Of a DNA stretch of 34,829 nt, positions 1 through 9,824 are shown one piece after another; within the stretch, counting starts at the first letter, position 1; each line of letters begins with the position of its first letter. The notes below the pieces were generated by a model that was not told where the DNA came from, searched no databases, and saw only the letters and a program-made list of their open reading frames with translations. The stretch is from NCBI GenBank assembly GCA_022574295.1, contig JACZSJ010000013.1, forward strand, positions 1-34,829, written 5' to 3'. Both the position numbers and the translations under genes were made by a program. Source of the DNA: Pseudomonadota bacterium. GTDB lineage: Bacteria; Pseudomonadota; Gammaproteobacteria; Eutrophobiales; Eutrophobiaceae.

Positions 1-98
1 CGGGCGGGCTCGCCCGCGTCTGGGCGGACCGGTCGCTGGACCGGGTCGAATTCGAGCGGCTGCTGCCGGAGCGACGCCCTTTCCCCGGTGAGAGCCTA
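1..98. other. GC-rich foreign or misjoined edge sequence
   Basis: By direct count 75 of the first 100 bases are G or C, while the following sequence drops to under half and stays there. In the third forward frame these bases read as an uninterrupted, Arg/Leu/Glu-rich stretch (for example WADRSLDRVEFERLLPERR) that looks like coding sequence from a high-GC genome. The neighbouring lipoprotein gene on the minus strand stops being recognisable exactly where this sequence begins. A contig misjoin is the simplest explanation; a real recombination breakpoint is possible. I do not recognise the protein fragment. Confidence 0.6.
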
Positions 99-941
99 CG
101 GCTGATCTATCGCCTGACGAACCGGAAGCTGACTGGTGGCAGGATCTGCCATATTAAAACCCATATATGTGAAGGTATTCCCCCGTGCTTTCTCAATATG
201 CGTCTTGTCCTGTTTCTCAAGCCAGCTAAGCATTTCTCTGGGGATATCTCCCTGTATGATATCCAGTTCGCCACGTAATAATTTTAATATGCGCACCGTT
301 GGGTCTTTAACGGTAATAAAGTTTAATAATTGGTTATCACTTTGGCGTTTTAATAAAAGATCACCATCACTCGACCAGTCTTGTAACTCGACCGGGCCGC
401 TGCCGATGGGCTGTCGATTGAATGGATGATCTGAGGCTATCAATGCTGCTGGTAATATACCGATAACTAACCTTCCGGGAAATAAAGGGTCAGGACGCTT
501 TAGAATAAAATCGATGGTGTCCTCGTCAATCACTGTAATGCCTTCAATAACATCAATGGAACCTCGATGTGGAGAAGCGTTCTTGTTCTCCAGCACAAAA
601 TCATAAGTCGCTTTCACATCATCGGCCGTTAATCTTTCACCATGATGAAATTTTCTGCCGCTGTTTCCTAATGTAAAACGATATTGTTTAGGCCCAAGCA
701 TTTCCCAGATTGCGAGATCGGGAATGAATTGAAAATTATCATCGAAATCAACCAGACTACGATAAATTAGCCGTGTGATTCTGTAGGAAGTAGCATCTGT
801 TGAAAAGCGCGGATCTAGTGTAACGGGGGCTGATTCCAAGCCGAACCGGATCGCATGATTATCTTCTTGAGTACAGGCAGAAATAAATATTAGAGCGGCA
901 CATAAATAAAAAACGAAGGTTCGTCGTTTTTTATCCAGCAT
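96..941 (-). pseudogene. ABC transporter substrate-binding lipoprotein, family 5, C-terminally truncated
   Basis: This is the periplasmic binding component of a peptide/nickel-type ABC importer (SBP_bac_5 family). The N-terminus is a lipoprotein signal: a KKRR basic start, a hydrophobic stretch, and lipobox ISAC with the lipidated Cys at about residue 23. Family hallmarks follow: APVTLDPRF near the mature start, then FHHGERLTADDVKATYDFVL, and later YMGFN leading to PVRQAI. In intact members that last motif continues into AYAIDR and a further ~200 residues; family proteins are about 500 residues and this one is 281. The reading frame ends at a stop inside the GC-rich edge sequence, so the 3' part is missing from this window. 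It lies 18 bases downstream of rlmD on the same strand. No permease or ATPase genes are visible, so the substrate cannot be inferred. Confidence 0.85.
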
Positions 942-959
942 TCGTTTATTTTCCCTGTT

Positions 960-2297
960 TCATTTTTTTTGGCTAGTAAACACAGCAATGGATTCAACAT
1001 GCGTAGTATGAGGAAACATATCCATAATGCCTGCCTGTTTCAGGGTAAAGCCTTTTTCATTAACCAGTATCCCCGCATCTCGTGCCAGGGTCGCTGGATT
1101 ACAGGAAATATAAACAATCCTGTTTATTGATGACAGATCCATCTTCTGAATCACTTCCTGCGCACCAGTCCGCGCTGGATCCATAAGTAATTTATTAAAA
1201 CCATCATCTAGAAAATCTTCATTCATCTGGTCTTTGGCTAAATCAACGGCACGAAAGTCCACATTGTTTATATTATTAGAAGTGGCATTTTGTTTTGCAC
1301 GTTCAACCAATCCATAGTCACCCTCAATACCAAGTACCCTGAATGCCCTGCGAGCCAAAGGCAAAGTAAAATTACCGATTCCACAAAATAGATCGAGCAC
1401 CCGATCTTCACTATTCACTTCCAGTAATTCAAGGGCACGATGTACCATTACACGGTTGATTTCATAGTTGACCTGTGTGAAATCTGTCGGTAGAAATTTC
1501 AACGTGACATCAAATTCCGGGAGCGAATAAGACAATTCTTTCGGTTTTGTACCCTCCAACGGCATAACCGAATTCAACCCACCAGACTGACAATAGATAT
1601 CAATATTATGTTGTTCTGCAAATGCCTTGAGTTTACTAATATCTTCATCATTAAAATCGGCAAGATGTCTGAAGATCAGCGCCGTGACCTTATCGCCTAT
1701 AGCAACTTCAATTTGTGGGATTTGTCTGATTAAAGATAGCTCTGCAATTAACGACTGTAGCGGTCCAAGTAACAAGCCCACAGAAGGATGCAATACTTCA
1801 CAATGGTTCATATCCGCTACGAACGGACTGTATTTTTCCCGAAACCCGACCAGCACTCTTCCCTTTTTCTCAACATACTTAACGCCTAATCGAGCCTTGC
1901 GACGATAGCCCCATTGAGGTCCAGTTAATGGCGGGATAACGGACTCAGGTTCAACATTACCAATGTGCGTTAACTGTTCCATCAAGACGGATTGTTTGTG
2001 TTCAATCTGAAAATCGTGCTGCATATGTTGCAGACTACAACCACCGCATAAACCAAAGAATTCACATTTGGCCTCAATACGTTCTGCTGCCGGGTTCTTT
2101 ACTTCCAGTGTATGTGCTTCATCAAATTTTGAACGGCGCTTTTTATACTGGAACAGTACCTCTTCCCCTGGCAACGCCCCATTCACGAAGACCGTTTTAC
2201 CCTCGACATGCGCAATACCCCGGCCTTCATGAGAGAGAGACTCTATCTTTGCAGAGACAGGTTCCTGCGGAATTTTCTTACGCCGTCTTGCCATCAT
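960..2297 (-). CDS. rlmD: 23S rRNA (uracil-1939 C5)-methyltransferase RlmD
   Basis: RlmD (RumA) uses SAM to methylate U1939 of 23S rRNA. An N-terminal TRAM RNA-binding domain (about residues 10-68) is followed by a 4Fe-4S site with Cys78, Cys84, Cys87 (motif CEFFGLCGGC) and Cys166. The C-terminal Rossmann methyltransferase has DLFCGIGNFTLPLA at about 302-315 and DPARTGA at about 373-379. The nucleophile is Cys399 in YISCNPATLARD, and Glu435 near the C-terminus fits the general base. Length 445 matches the family (E. coli about 433). Two adjacent ATG codons could serve as start; neither has a clear Shine-Dalgarno. In Pseudomonas-type genomes rlmD lies next to cysM, as it nearly does here. No missing residues are seen. 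Confidence 0.96.
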   Translation of the reverse strand: MMARRRKKIPQEPVSAKIESLSHEGRGIAHVEGKTVFVNGALPGEEVLFQYKKRRSKFDEAHTLEVKNPAAERIEAKCEFFGLCGGCSLQHMQHDFQIEHKQSVLMEQLTHIGNVEPESVIPPLTGPQWGYRRKARLGVKYVEKKGRVLVGFREKYSPFVADMNHCEVLHPSVGLLLGPLQSLIAELSLIRQIPQIEVAIGDKVTALIFRHLADFNDEDISKLKAFAEQHNIDIYCQSGGLNSVMPLEGTKPKELSYSLPEFDVTLKFLPTDFTQVNYEINRVMVHRALELLEVNSEDRVLDLFCGIGNFTLPLARRAFRVLGIEGDYGLVERAKQNATSNNINNVDFRAVDLAKDQMNEDFLDDGFNKLLMDPARTGAQEVIQKMDLSSINRIVYISCNPATLARDAGILVNEKGFTLKQAGIMDMFPHTTHVESIAVFTSQKK

Positions 2298-2380
2298 AAA
2301 TAATGATTTAAAATGTCTAACTAGCTAAGTTGAATGATTCTGAGTTTAGGAATGAAAAGCGATAGCTACAGGGAAATTAA

Positions 2381-3151
2381 TTAATTCCAGGCACCTAGAA
2401 ACTCTAGTAAGTGAGGTTGGCCTTCTTCCTGTAACATGTCCCTGACGCGTTCGCATTCTGTTTCATAAGATGTCGCAGATCTTTGCCCGCGCATAAGTTC
2501 ATAACGGAGAAAAACCAGATAGGTATTTAGCACATCGGTCTCGCAATAATTTCGGATCCCCTCAATATTACCCTCGAGGTAGTTATCCCACACCTTGCTA
2601 CCATCCATACCCATCTTGCCAGGGAAACCTAACATACTGGCCACTTCTGTCAGGGGCGCGCTTGCGCGAGGATTGTATCCTGCAATCACATCCATCAAAT
2701 CAGTATGTCTCTCGTGAAAACGGCTGATGTAATTATTCCATTTAAAACTCTGATCATCGCCCCCCGTTTCCCAATAACGTGAAGCATTAATTCCATGCAG
2801 CAATGCACGGTAATGTAAGACCGGCAGATCGAAACCACTGCCATTCCAGGAAACCAGCATGGGTGTATAGCGGTCAATCCCATCAAAAAACCGTTGGATA
2901 ATATCTTCTTCAGGTGAACTAACATCGCCTAATGACCATACGCTTAATTTATCTGATGTCCTGAGGACTGTCGATATGGCGACCACTTTTTGTAGATGAT
3001 GTCGAAGAAATTCACTGCCACCTGTTTGTTGCCTGCGTTGGGCAAACATAGATTCGGCAACCTCTGCATCGGTCAATCCTTGCAGCGAATGAATTTTTCT
3101 TGCGGAATCTGTATCCGGGATGGTTTCAATGTCAAAAACGAGCAGATTCAT
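2381..3151 (-). CDS. Predicted 3'-5' exonuclease, PolB exonuclease-like (DEDD family)
   Basis: A stand-alone 256-residue protein resembling the proofreading exonuclease domain of family B DNA polymerases (Pfam DNA_pol_B_exo2-like). Exo I is FDIETIPD with Asp7 and Glu9. Exo II is SWNGSGFDLPVLHYRAL around residue 104. Exo III is RNYCETDVLNTY around residue 203. These give the DEDD acidic residues that bind two metal ions, so single-strand DNA or RNA 3' trimming is the expected chemistry; the biological substrate is not known to me. It sits between cysM and rlmD, 21 bases after the former and 83 before the latter on the same strand. The start is chosen because the Exo I motif begins at residue 6; no strong ribosome site is visible. 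Confidence 0.85.
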   Translation of the reverse strand: MNLLVFDIETIPDTDSARKIHSLQGLTDAEVAESMFAQRRQQTGGSEFLRHHLQKVVAISTVLRTSDKLSVWSLGDVSSPEEDIIQRFFDGIDRYTPMLVSWNGSGFDLPVLHYRALLHGINASRYWETGGDDQSFKWNNYISRFHERHTDLMDVIAGYNPRASAPLTEVASMLGFPGKMGMDGSKVWDNYLEGNIEGIRNYCETDVLNTYLVFLRYELMRGQRSATSYETECERVRDMLQEEGQPHLLEFLGAWN

Positions 3152-3172
3152 TTTTTTGTCTATTTTCTACAA

Positions 3173-4105
3173 TTATGATTTAAAGACACCAGTGGAAATA
3201 TAACGATCACCCCGGTCGCATATGATGGTAACGATCAGTGCATTTTCAAGCTCCGCTGATAGCTTCAATGCCGCAGCGATGGCACCGCCCGAGGATATCC
3301 CTGCAAAAAGACCTTCTTCCCGGCCCAAAGCAATGGTTGTCTCTTCTGCTTCGTTCTGATCAATATCAATAATTCTATCAACTCTTGCTTCATCATAAAT
3401 CCTTGGTAGATATTCCTTCGGCCAACGTCGAATGCCTGGAATACGAGCGCCGTCAGCTGGTTGCACTCCCACTATCTGGATTTCAGGATCTTGCTCTTTG
3501 AAATAACGAGAAGCCCCCATGATTGTTCCCGTGGTGCCCATAGAACTGACAAAATGTGTAATCTTACCGTGTGTATCACGCCAGATTTCAGGGCCCGTCC
3601 CTTCATAATGAGACAAAGGGTTATCCTCATTTGAAAATTGGTCGAGAACAATCCCCTTTTTGTCTGACTCCATTTCACGTGAAAGATCTATCGCTGCTTC
3701 CATACTACCCTCCTCAGGCGTCAAGATAATCTCCGCACCAAACGCCTTCATAACGACACGTCTTTCTTCACTCATATGCTCGGGCATAATCAGAATCATC
3801 CTGTAGCCTTTAATCGCAGCCGCCATCGCCAGAGCAATGCCAGTATTACCACTGGTCGCTTCTATCAGGGTATCACCAGGCTTAATATCTCCCCGTTCCT
3901 CCGCATGTTTAATCATACTTAACGCGGGCCTGTCTTTGACTGAACCTGCAGGGTTATTGCCTTCCAGCTTGGCCATGATGATGTTGCTGGTGTCGCCTGG
4001 CAGACGTTGAAGTCTGACCAGGGGCGTATTTCCTATATACGCTTCAATGGTCGGAAAATCTTCTTTATTTAACTTCTCAATTTTCGGTTTTCTGGTCACA
4101 CTCAT
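3173..4105 (-). CDS. cysM: Cysteine synthase B (O-acetylserine sulfhydrylase)
   Basis: A PLP-dependent fold-type II enzyme that makes cysteine from O-acetylserine and sulfide (or thiosulfate, typical of CysM). The PLP lysine is Lys57 in GSVKDR, preceded by the substrate loop GNTPLVRLQRLPG. The phosphate/asparagine loop is EATSGNTGIALAMA, the glycine loop is GTTGTIMGASRYF, and GISSGGA lies near the C-terminus. GIRRWPKEYLPRIYD around residue 225 is characteristic of CysM rather than CysK, and 310 residues is the right length. About 14 extra residues precede the usual start, but only the annotated ATG is available. The gene begins 6 bases after rimI, so the two are probably co-transcribed and coupled. 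Confidence 0.95.
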   Translation of the reverse strand: MSVTRKPKIEKLNKEDFPTIEAYIGNTPLVRLQRLPGDTSNIIMAKLEGNNPAGSVKDRPALSMIKHAEERGDIKPGDTLIEATSGNTGIALAMAAAIKGYRMILIMPEHMSEERRVVMKAFGAEIILTPEEGSMEAAIDLSREMESDKKGIVLDQFSNEDNPLSHYEGTGPEIWRDTHGKITHFVSSMGTTGTIMGASRYFKEQDPEIQIVGVQPADGARIPGIRRWPKEYLPRIYDEARVDRIIDIDQNEAEETTIALGREEGLFAGISSGGAIAAALKLSAELENALIVTIICDRGDRYISTGVFKS

Positions 4106-4111
4106 TTTCCA

Positions 4112-4600
4112 TTAATGATTTACTAACAAACGATCTGTGAGTTGTTTACCTAGTATCAAGGCATCTTCACGACCGAATTTGGCAGGATAATAATCTTTGC
4201 GACTGCCTACTTCGTCAAAACCTGATTTTTCATAGATTTTTAATGCCTGTCCGTTTGATGGTCGCACTTCAAGAAACATGACATCTGCGTGATGACCCTT
4301 TGCCAGTTCAATCAGATGATCAAGCATCTCTTTTCCCAGACCATTATTCTGCAAATCAGGCTTGATACAAAGATTCAGGATATGCGCTTCATCTGCAAGC
4401 ACAGACATAATCCCATATCCTGAGACACAATTATCTAACTCCATCAACCAGCAACAATAACCAGCACCTAGGCAGTCCCGAAAGATACCTGCAGACCATG
4501 GGAATTCATAGACAGCTTCTTCAATCATAATCACCTGTTTCAGATCTACTTCTGACATGGGACGAAATACGATTGTTGATTGTTTAAGTACGGCGCTCAT
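4112..4600 (-). CDS. rimI: Ribosomal protein S18-alanine N-acetyltransferase RimI
   Basis: A GNAT acetyltransferase that acetylates the N-terminal alanine of ribosomal protein S18. Family features are IEEAVYEFPWS near the start, the acetyl-CoA site LNLCIKPDLQNNGLGKEML, LEVRPSNGQALKIYEKSGF, and the end motif RKDYYPAKFGREDALIL. The ORF track starts 15 codons earlier, but I place the start at the ATG at 4600. It overlaps the stop of the upstream glycosylase as ATGA and has AGGA six bases ahead, and the shortened 162-residue protein aligns better with RimI (E. coli 148). Translation is therefore probably coupled to the uracil-DNA glycosylase gene. A close paralogue role cannot be excluded. Confidence 0.92.
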   Translation of the reverse strand: MSAVLKQSTIVFRPMSEVDLKQVIMIEEAVYEFPWSAGIFRDCLGAGYCCWLMELDNCVSGYGIMSVLADEAHILNLCIKPDLQNNGLGKEMLDHLIELAKGHHADVMFLEVRPSNGQALKIYEKSGFDEVGSRKDYYPAKFGREDALILGKQLTDRLLVNH

Positions 4601-5307
4601 GCTGTTTCCTGATAAACCCGCATTGCCAGTTGTAAATCCTGCCATGCTTTCCTTTTTTCACGTGGTGACCGCAACAAATAGGCAGGATGATAAGTCACCA
4701 CTACGGGTATTCCTGTATCAGCATACTGGTATCGACGGCCACGCATTTTCCCGATGGGTGTTTCTGTTTTCATCAGATTTTGGGCAGCGATACGACCCAC
4801 CGCAAGAATGATTTTCGGTTGTAATAAATCAATCTGTTTTCTCAGATAACTTGAGCAAGCGATAACCTCTTCCGGTTTCGGATCCCGATTATTTGGTGGA
4901 CGACATTTGAGGATATTTGCGATAAACACCTGCTCTCTTTGCAAGCCCAGAGCGAACAACATACTGTTCAGTAATTTGCCTGCACGCCCAACAAAAGGTT
5001 CCCCCTGTCTATCTTCCTCGGCACCCGGTGCTTCTCCAATAATTAACCAATCTGCCTGATGATCGCCTACACCAAATACCGTCTGAGTCCTTCCACGATG
5101 GAGTTCACATTGTTGGCATGATGCAACGCGTTGTTGCAAATCTCTCCAGGATTTACTTTCCTGGCTGGAGGTTTCCGGGACTCGAGCGGATGCTGTTTTT
5201 TCTTCGTCTGAGTTGGAGACAGGCTCATCAATGACCCTGTTTCTTGACCAATACACTTCCACACCCATGGTTTGAAGATAATATTCCTGTGTTTGCGTCA
5301 AACCCAT
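4597..5307 (-). CDS. udg: Family 4 uracil-DNA glycosylase (4Fe-4S)
   Basis: Removes uracil from DNA produced by cytosine deamination. The family-4 pattern is clear: cluster cysteines Cys64 and Cys67 (CQQCELH), Cys135 ([13 protein letters not shown]) and Cys151. The active-site loop is [24 protein letters not shown] and the C-terminal motif is [14 protein letters not shown]. The first ~50 residues are a polar, low-complexity extension starting [15 protein letters not shown], which resembles N-terminal tails of proteobacterial homologues. Length 236 is usual for such extended members. It lies 39 bases downstream of leuA and overlaps rimI by ATGA. Fe-S coordination is inferred from the conserved cysteines. 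Confidence 0.93.
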   Translation of the reverse strand: MGLTQTQEYYLQTMGVEVYWSRNRVIDEPVSNSDEEKTASARVPETSSQESKSWRDLQQRVASCQQCELHRGRTQTVFGVGDHQADWLIIGEAPGAEEDRQGEPFVGRAGKLLNSMLFALGLQREQVFIANILKCRPPNNRDPKPEEVIACSSYLRKQIDLLQPKIILAVGRIAAQNLMKTETPIGKMRGRRYQYADTGIPVVVTYHPAYLLRSPREKRKAWQDLQLAMRVYQETA

Positions 5308-5346
5308 GATGTTATCTCAAATCTTTTAATCTCAAACCCTGTCATG

Positions 5347-6882
5347 TCAAACTTGGGGGTGTGCCCGTTCAGTCTGTTCCTGAGCTTTGTTCAAGGCGTT
5401 GATATAAGCCTTTGCAGAAGCAATGATAATATCCGTATCTGCACCTTGACCATTGATCGCCCTGCCATCCTTATCAACTCTGACAGTGACCTCGCCTTGC
5501 GAATCTGTTCCAGTCGTAATATTACTCACCGAGTAAAGTTCCAGTTTACAGCCACTATCCACAACCAACTCTATGGCCTTAAAAGTTGCATCGACCGGCC
5601 CACTTCCGTCAGAGGTGGCATGTTTCTCCTCACCATCAATCGACAAGGTCACTTTTGCGACAGGAATTTCACCTGTTTCTGAGGTTACTTTCATGGAGAC
5701 GAGTTTGATCCGCTCCATGGTGGCTTCATGAAAGGTGTCAGTGACCAATGCCTGTAAATCCTCATCGAAGATCTCATGTTTCTTGTCTGCAAGCTCTTTA
5801 AAGCGATTGAACGTTGCATTCAAATCTTCTTCACGTTCAAATTCGACCCCCAATTCAGATAATCTGGATTTAAACGCATTACGACCTGAATGCTTACCCA
5901 AGACCATTCTATTGGCATGCCAGCCGACATCTTCAGCTCGCATGATTTCGTAGGTCTCGCGATTTTTGAGTACGCCATCCTGATGTATGCCCGCTTCATG
6001 GGCAAAGGCATTCGCACCAACAATGGCCTTATTTGGTTGCACGGGAAAACCTGTCACACTTGAAACCAGACGTGAACAGTTCAAAATCTGTGTGGTATCC
6101 AAAGTCGTATCACAAGGAAACACATCCTGACGAGTGCGCACAGTCATGACAACTTCTTCCAATGATGCGTTCCCTGCACGCTCGCCCAGACCATTAATCG
6201 TACATTCTACCTGTCTGGCACCGTTCATGACTGCTGCCAGTGAATTACCCACAGCCAATCCTAAATCATTATGGCAATGCACCGAGAATATTGCCTTGTC
6301 AGAATTTGGTATTCTTTCAATCAATTGTTTGAGCAATTCACCAAATTGCTGCGGCAAATTGTAACCCACCGTATCCGGGATATTTACTGTGGTCGCTCCC
6401 GCATCAATGACGGCCTCCAGTACACGACATAAAAAATCAAGCTCTGATCGACCTGCATCTTCAGGCGAAAATTCAACATTGTCCGTGTAGTTACGTGCAC
6501 GTTTGACAGCATGCACCGCCTGCTCCACAACCTGATCTGGCGTCATGTGCAATTTCTCCTTCATATGAATAGGAGATGTCGCAAGAAAGGTATGGATCCT
6601 TGATGATCTGGCTGGTTTTAAGGCAGCCGCTGCCCGATCGATATCTTTATCTAGTGCACGTGCCAGTCCGCAAACCGTACTGTCCTGAATTACCTCTGCG
6701 ACCTGATATACGGCCTCGAAATCACCGGGGCTGGCGATGGGGAAACCAGCCTCAATAATATCCACTTTCATGCGCTCAAGCGCCCTGGCGATACGAACTT
6801 TTTCATCCTTGGTCATTGACGCACCGGGACTTTGTTCACCGTCACGAAGTGTTGTATCAAATATTATTAATTTGTCTTGCAT
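5347..6882 (-). CDS. leuA: 2-isopropylmalate synthase
   Basis: First committed enzyme of leucine synthesis, condensing acetyl-CoA with 2-oxoisovalerate. The TIM-barrel motif [15 protein letters not shown] starts at residue 8, with Asp9 and Arg13/Asp14 at the catalytic site. [14 protein letters not shown] gives the metal-binding His-x-His, and [15 protein letters not shown] follows. The last ~120 residues form the LeuA dimer/allosteric domain ([15 protein letters not shown] through to [15 protein letters not shown]), so leucine feedback inhibition is expected. Length 511 is normal. GGAG/CAGGA lies just ahead of the ATG. It is the last gene of the ilv-psd-pss-leuA run but has 284 bases in front, so it may also have its own promoter. 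Confidence 0.97.
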   Translation of the reverse strand: MQDKLIIFDTTLRDGEQSPGASMTKDEKVRIARALERMKVDIIEAGFPIASPGDFEAVYQVAEVIQDSTVCGLARALDKDIDRAAAALKPARSSRIHTFLATSPIHMKEKLHMTPDQVVEQAVHAVKRARNYTDNVEFSPEDAGRSELDFLCRVLEAVIDAGATTVNIPDTVGYNLPQQFGELLKQLIERIPNSDKAIFSVHCHNDLGLAVGNSLAAVMNGARQVECTINGLGERAGNASLEEVVMTVRTRQDVFPCDTTLDTTQILNCSRLVSSVTGFPVQPNKAIVGANAFAHEAGIHQDGVLKNRETYEIMRAEDVGWHANRMVLGKHSGRNAFKSRLSELGVEFEREEDLNATFNRFKELADKKHEIFDEDLQALVTDTFHEATMERIKLVSMKVTSETGEIPVAKVTLSIDGEEKHATSDGSGPVDATFKAIELVVDSGCKLELYSVSNITTGTDSQGEVTVRVDKDGRAINGQGADTDIIIASAKAYINALNKAQEQTERAHPQV

Positions 6883-7108
6883 TATCCTGCTCCGAACCTT
6901 GCATCCATACTACCGTAAGGACGCGAAAGCTTAAACGAATTTGTCGTGTGTTAATGAACTACACACACATTGAAATCAAAAATTTTGAGGTGGTCTATTT
7001 TGCCCGACAGGGCAGCAAGCGTAGCAAAGCACCAAATGAATATCCGGTGTGTAAAAAGGGTTGAAATGTTTGACTGATTGTTTTCATTACAATACGAAAT
7101 ATAACGAC

Positions 7109-7127
7109 ACTTGCAACTATTGCAAGT
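7109..7127. other. Perfect 8-bp hairpin between pssA and leuA
   Basis: ACTTGCAA, loop CTA, TTGCAAGT form a perfect stem about 40 bases past the pssA stop codon. On the minus strand, the direction of pssA, no T-run follows, so it is a poor intrinsic terminator; it may be an operator, an RNA-processing site or chance. The rest of 6883-7166 holds no convincing gene. A smaller hairpin TGCCC-GACA-GGGCA lies at 7001-7014. Confidence 0.3.
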
Positions 7128-7166
7128 TCTTTAGACAAATGTTTTTCAATAAATCAACTTTGCCCA

Positions 7167-7952
7167 TCAACTTTGCTTGTCGGAAGATTCCTGAAGTTTT
7201 CTCGCTGCACGGTGCTTGCGGATAGACAGGAGTGTCATCACCGGACCCGATATGGCATAAACCAGGGCAATAGAAAACAATACCAGCGGTGGCTCACTGG
7301 CAATAAATACGAACAATAATACCAGCAATAATATCCTGACAAATGGGACACGGCCCTTAAAATCTATTTGCTTGAGGCTGTGAAACCGAATATTACTGAC
7401 CATCAATATTCCAGCGATCACCGTAAGTAGAAATGCGCAGATCGCCAGATTTTCGACATCTACATACTCCTGTGTTTCGCCCAGCCAAATCATCCCCGCG
7501 AGCAAGGCAGCAGCAGCAGGACTTGGTAAACCCTGAAAAAACCGCTTGTCCTCACTGGCAGCCTGGGTATTGAATCGTGCAAGTCTGAGTGCAGTTGAAG
7601 CTGTGTAAACAAAAGCCGCAAGCCAACCTAGTTTACCCATCCCGGACAAGACCCACTGATACATGATCAAAGAAGGTGCCAAACCGAATGAAATCATATC
7701 GGACAGACTGTCATACTCAACGCCAAAGTCGGATTGCGTGTTTGTTAAACGCGCAATCCGTCCATCCATACCATCCATCACCATGGCAATAAAAATAGCG
7801 ATGGCAGCACTTTCAAATTGTGAATTCATGGCTGAGACAATGCCGTAGAAACCAGCGAACAGGCCTGCCGTGGTAAACAGATTAGGAAGAAGATAAATAC
7901 CGCGACGCCGTTTCAAACTATTTCTGCCCTGGTTCCCAATGTTAACAGTCAA
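7167..7952 (-). CDS. pssA: CDP-diacylglycerol-serine O-phosphatidyltransferase
   Basis: Makes phosphatidylserine from CDP-diacylglycerol and L-serine at the inner membrane. The CDP-alcohol phosphatidyltransferase signature is complete: DGMDGRIARLTNTQSDFGVEYDSLSD around residues 59-84, with the conserved Asp residues of D-G-x2-A-R-x8-G-x3-D-x3-D. Several hydrophobic segments follow (TAGLFAGFYGIVSAM, WLAAFVYTASTALRLARF, ICAFLLTVIAGILMV, ILLLVLLFVFIA), consistent with a multi-pass protein. At 261 residues it fits the Gram-positive/alpha-type PssA group also common in proteobacteria. The only workable start is TTG, 20 bases after the psd stop. Two nearby ATG codons are out of frame, and one leads to a stop within six codons. 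Confidence 0.93.
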   Translation of the reverse strand: MTVNIGNQGRNSLKRRRGIYLLPNLFTTAGLFAGFYGIVSAMNSQFESAAIAIFIAMVMDGMDGRIARLTNTQSDFGVEYDSLSDMISFGLAPSLIMYQWVLSGMGKLGWLAAFVYTASTALRLARFNTQAASEDKRFFQGLPSPAAAALLAGMIWLGETQEYVDVENLAICAFLLTVIAGILMVSNIRFHSLKQIDFKGRVPFVRILLLVLLFVFIASEPPLVLFSIALVYAISGPVMTLLSIRKHRAARKLQESSDKQS

Positions 7953-7972
7953 TACCCATGATACATGTGCTT

Positions 7973-8683
7973 CTAAGCAGCATCTCCAGCAACGGCATTT
8001 TTCCCATGCGGGTTCTTGTCATTAATCATACTCACTGAGCTCCCATGAACAAGGTATGCAAGAACATCCTCACCTGAAGTAATCGTTTGACCGGGTTCAA
8101 CCTCCAGTTTTGAATTTTCAGGAATGTATATATCAACTGTGCCACCAAAATATAAATATCCACACCTTTGTCCCTGACCAAGCCGCTCACCAGACTGGAT
8201 GTAGATTCGAAAACAGGCCGCAGCACAAGGACTTAATCTGAATACAGTCACGATATCATCACCTTCATCCGTTCTAATCCAGAAAGCGAATTTACGTTGT
8301 CCATTTTCTTCCTTGCATTTTTCTGACCACTGCTCCATTACCTTACCTTCAACGGGACTACGCAGGGAGTATACATCCAGGCTAGACATCTTTATCCTGA
8401 TTCTTTTCGCCTGTCGATTGATCCCCTGTTGATTAAGCCAGGGATCATCCACTTCATCTATTAGAATAACCCTTCCTTCTACCGGGCTGAGAATGGCAAG
8501 CGGTAAAGATGGAATTGTTCGCTGCGGATCCCTTAATAGAAATAGAAAAAAACAAAAAATAATTGCCAGAACGAACGATACGATGCTGCTAACAAAATAA
8601 AAAGTCAGCAAAATCAACCCGGCCAGCACAAACAAAAGTAACCAACCTTCTTTGGCAATGAATGGATAACGATTACTGGGCAC
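7973..8683 (-). CDS. psd: Phosphatidylserine decarboxylase homologue lacking the processing triad
   Basis: By position (directly before pssA) and architecture this is the short-form Psd: two N-terminal membrane segments (about residues 13-50), FFLFLLRDPQR, then the decarboxylase domain. In active short-form enzymes three motifs form the self-cleavage triad: SPADG (Asp), HVNR (His) and FGS (Ser that becomes the pyruvoyl group). Here they read SPVEG (Glu69), VYSLRSP (Tyr105 at the His position) and YFGGT (Gly181 at the Ser position). All three are substituted, while the fold-defining surroundings, including VDIYIPENSKLEVEPGQTITSGEDVLAYL, are kept and the frame is intact. It starts at GTG with CAGG upstream. 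It is either inactive as a decarboxylase, or processed differently (a C-terminal HGSS at 213-216 exists). The symbol indicates homology, not proven activity. Confidence 0.8.
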   Translation of the reverse strand: MPSNRYPFIAKEGWLLLFVLAGLILLTFYFVSSIVSFVLAIIFCFFLFLLRDPQRTIPSLPLAILSPVEGRVILIDEVDDPWLNQQGINRQAKRIRIKMSSLDVYSLRSPVEGKVMEQWSEKCKEENGQRKFAFWIRTDEGDDIVTVFRLSPCAAACFRIYIQSGERLGQGQRCGYLYFGGTVDIYIPENSKLEVEPGQTITSGEDVLAYLVHGSSVSMINDKNPHGKNAVAGDAA

Positions 8684-8775
8684 GCATCAACCTGAATAAA
8701 TCAAAGTCATATAAGCAGGACAGGGCCTTGTCAATTATCTCCGTCATCAGACTATTGTAAATAAAGATTAAAATT

Positions 8776-9786
<1,011 letters not shown>

Positions 9787-9824
9787 CTAGTTCTCAAAAA
9801 AAATTAAAATGGAATAATATAAAT

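Noticed and set aside
6955-7065. 36-codon plus-strand ORF (MNYTHIEIKNFEVVYFARQGSKR...) between leuA and pssA
   Set aside because: No ribosome site, no similarity I recognise, and it spans a small hairpin in what should be the leuA upstream region. Kept out as a gene.
6934-7145. Possible inverted repeat (AAACGAATTTGTC / GACAAATGTTT) bounding the leuA-pssA intergenic region
   Set aside because: Needs a two-base gap and covers only about 11 bases, unlike the clear termini at 12.2-12.5 and 16.3-16.5 kb.
8720-8775. AT-rich palindrome after ilvC as a terminator
   Set aside because: Stem is only A-T pairs without a following T-run in the ilvC direction, and psd is close behind on the same strand.
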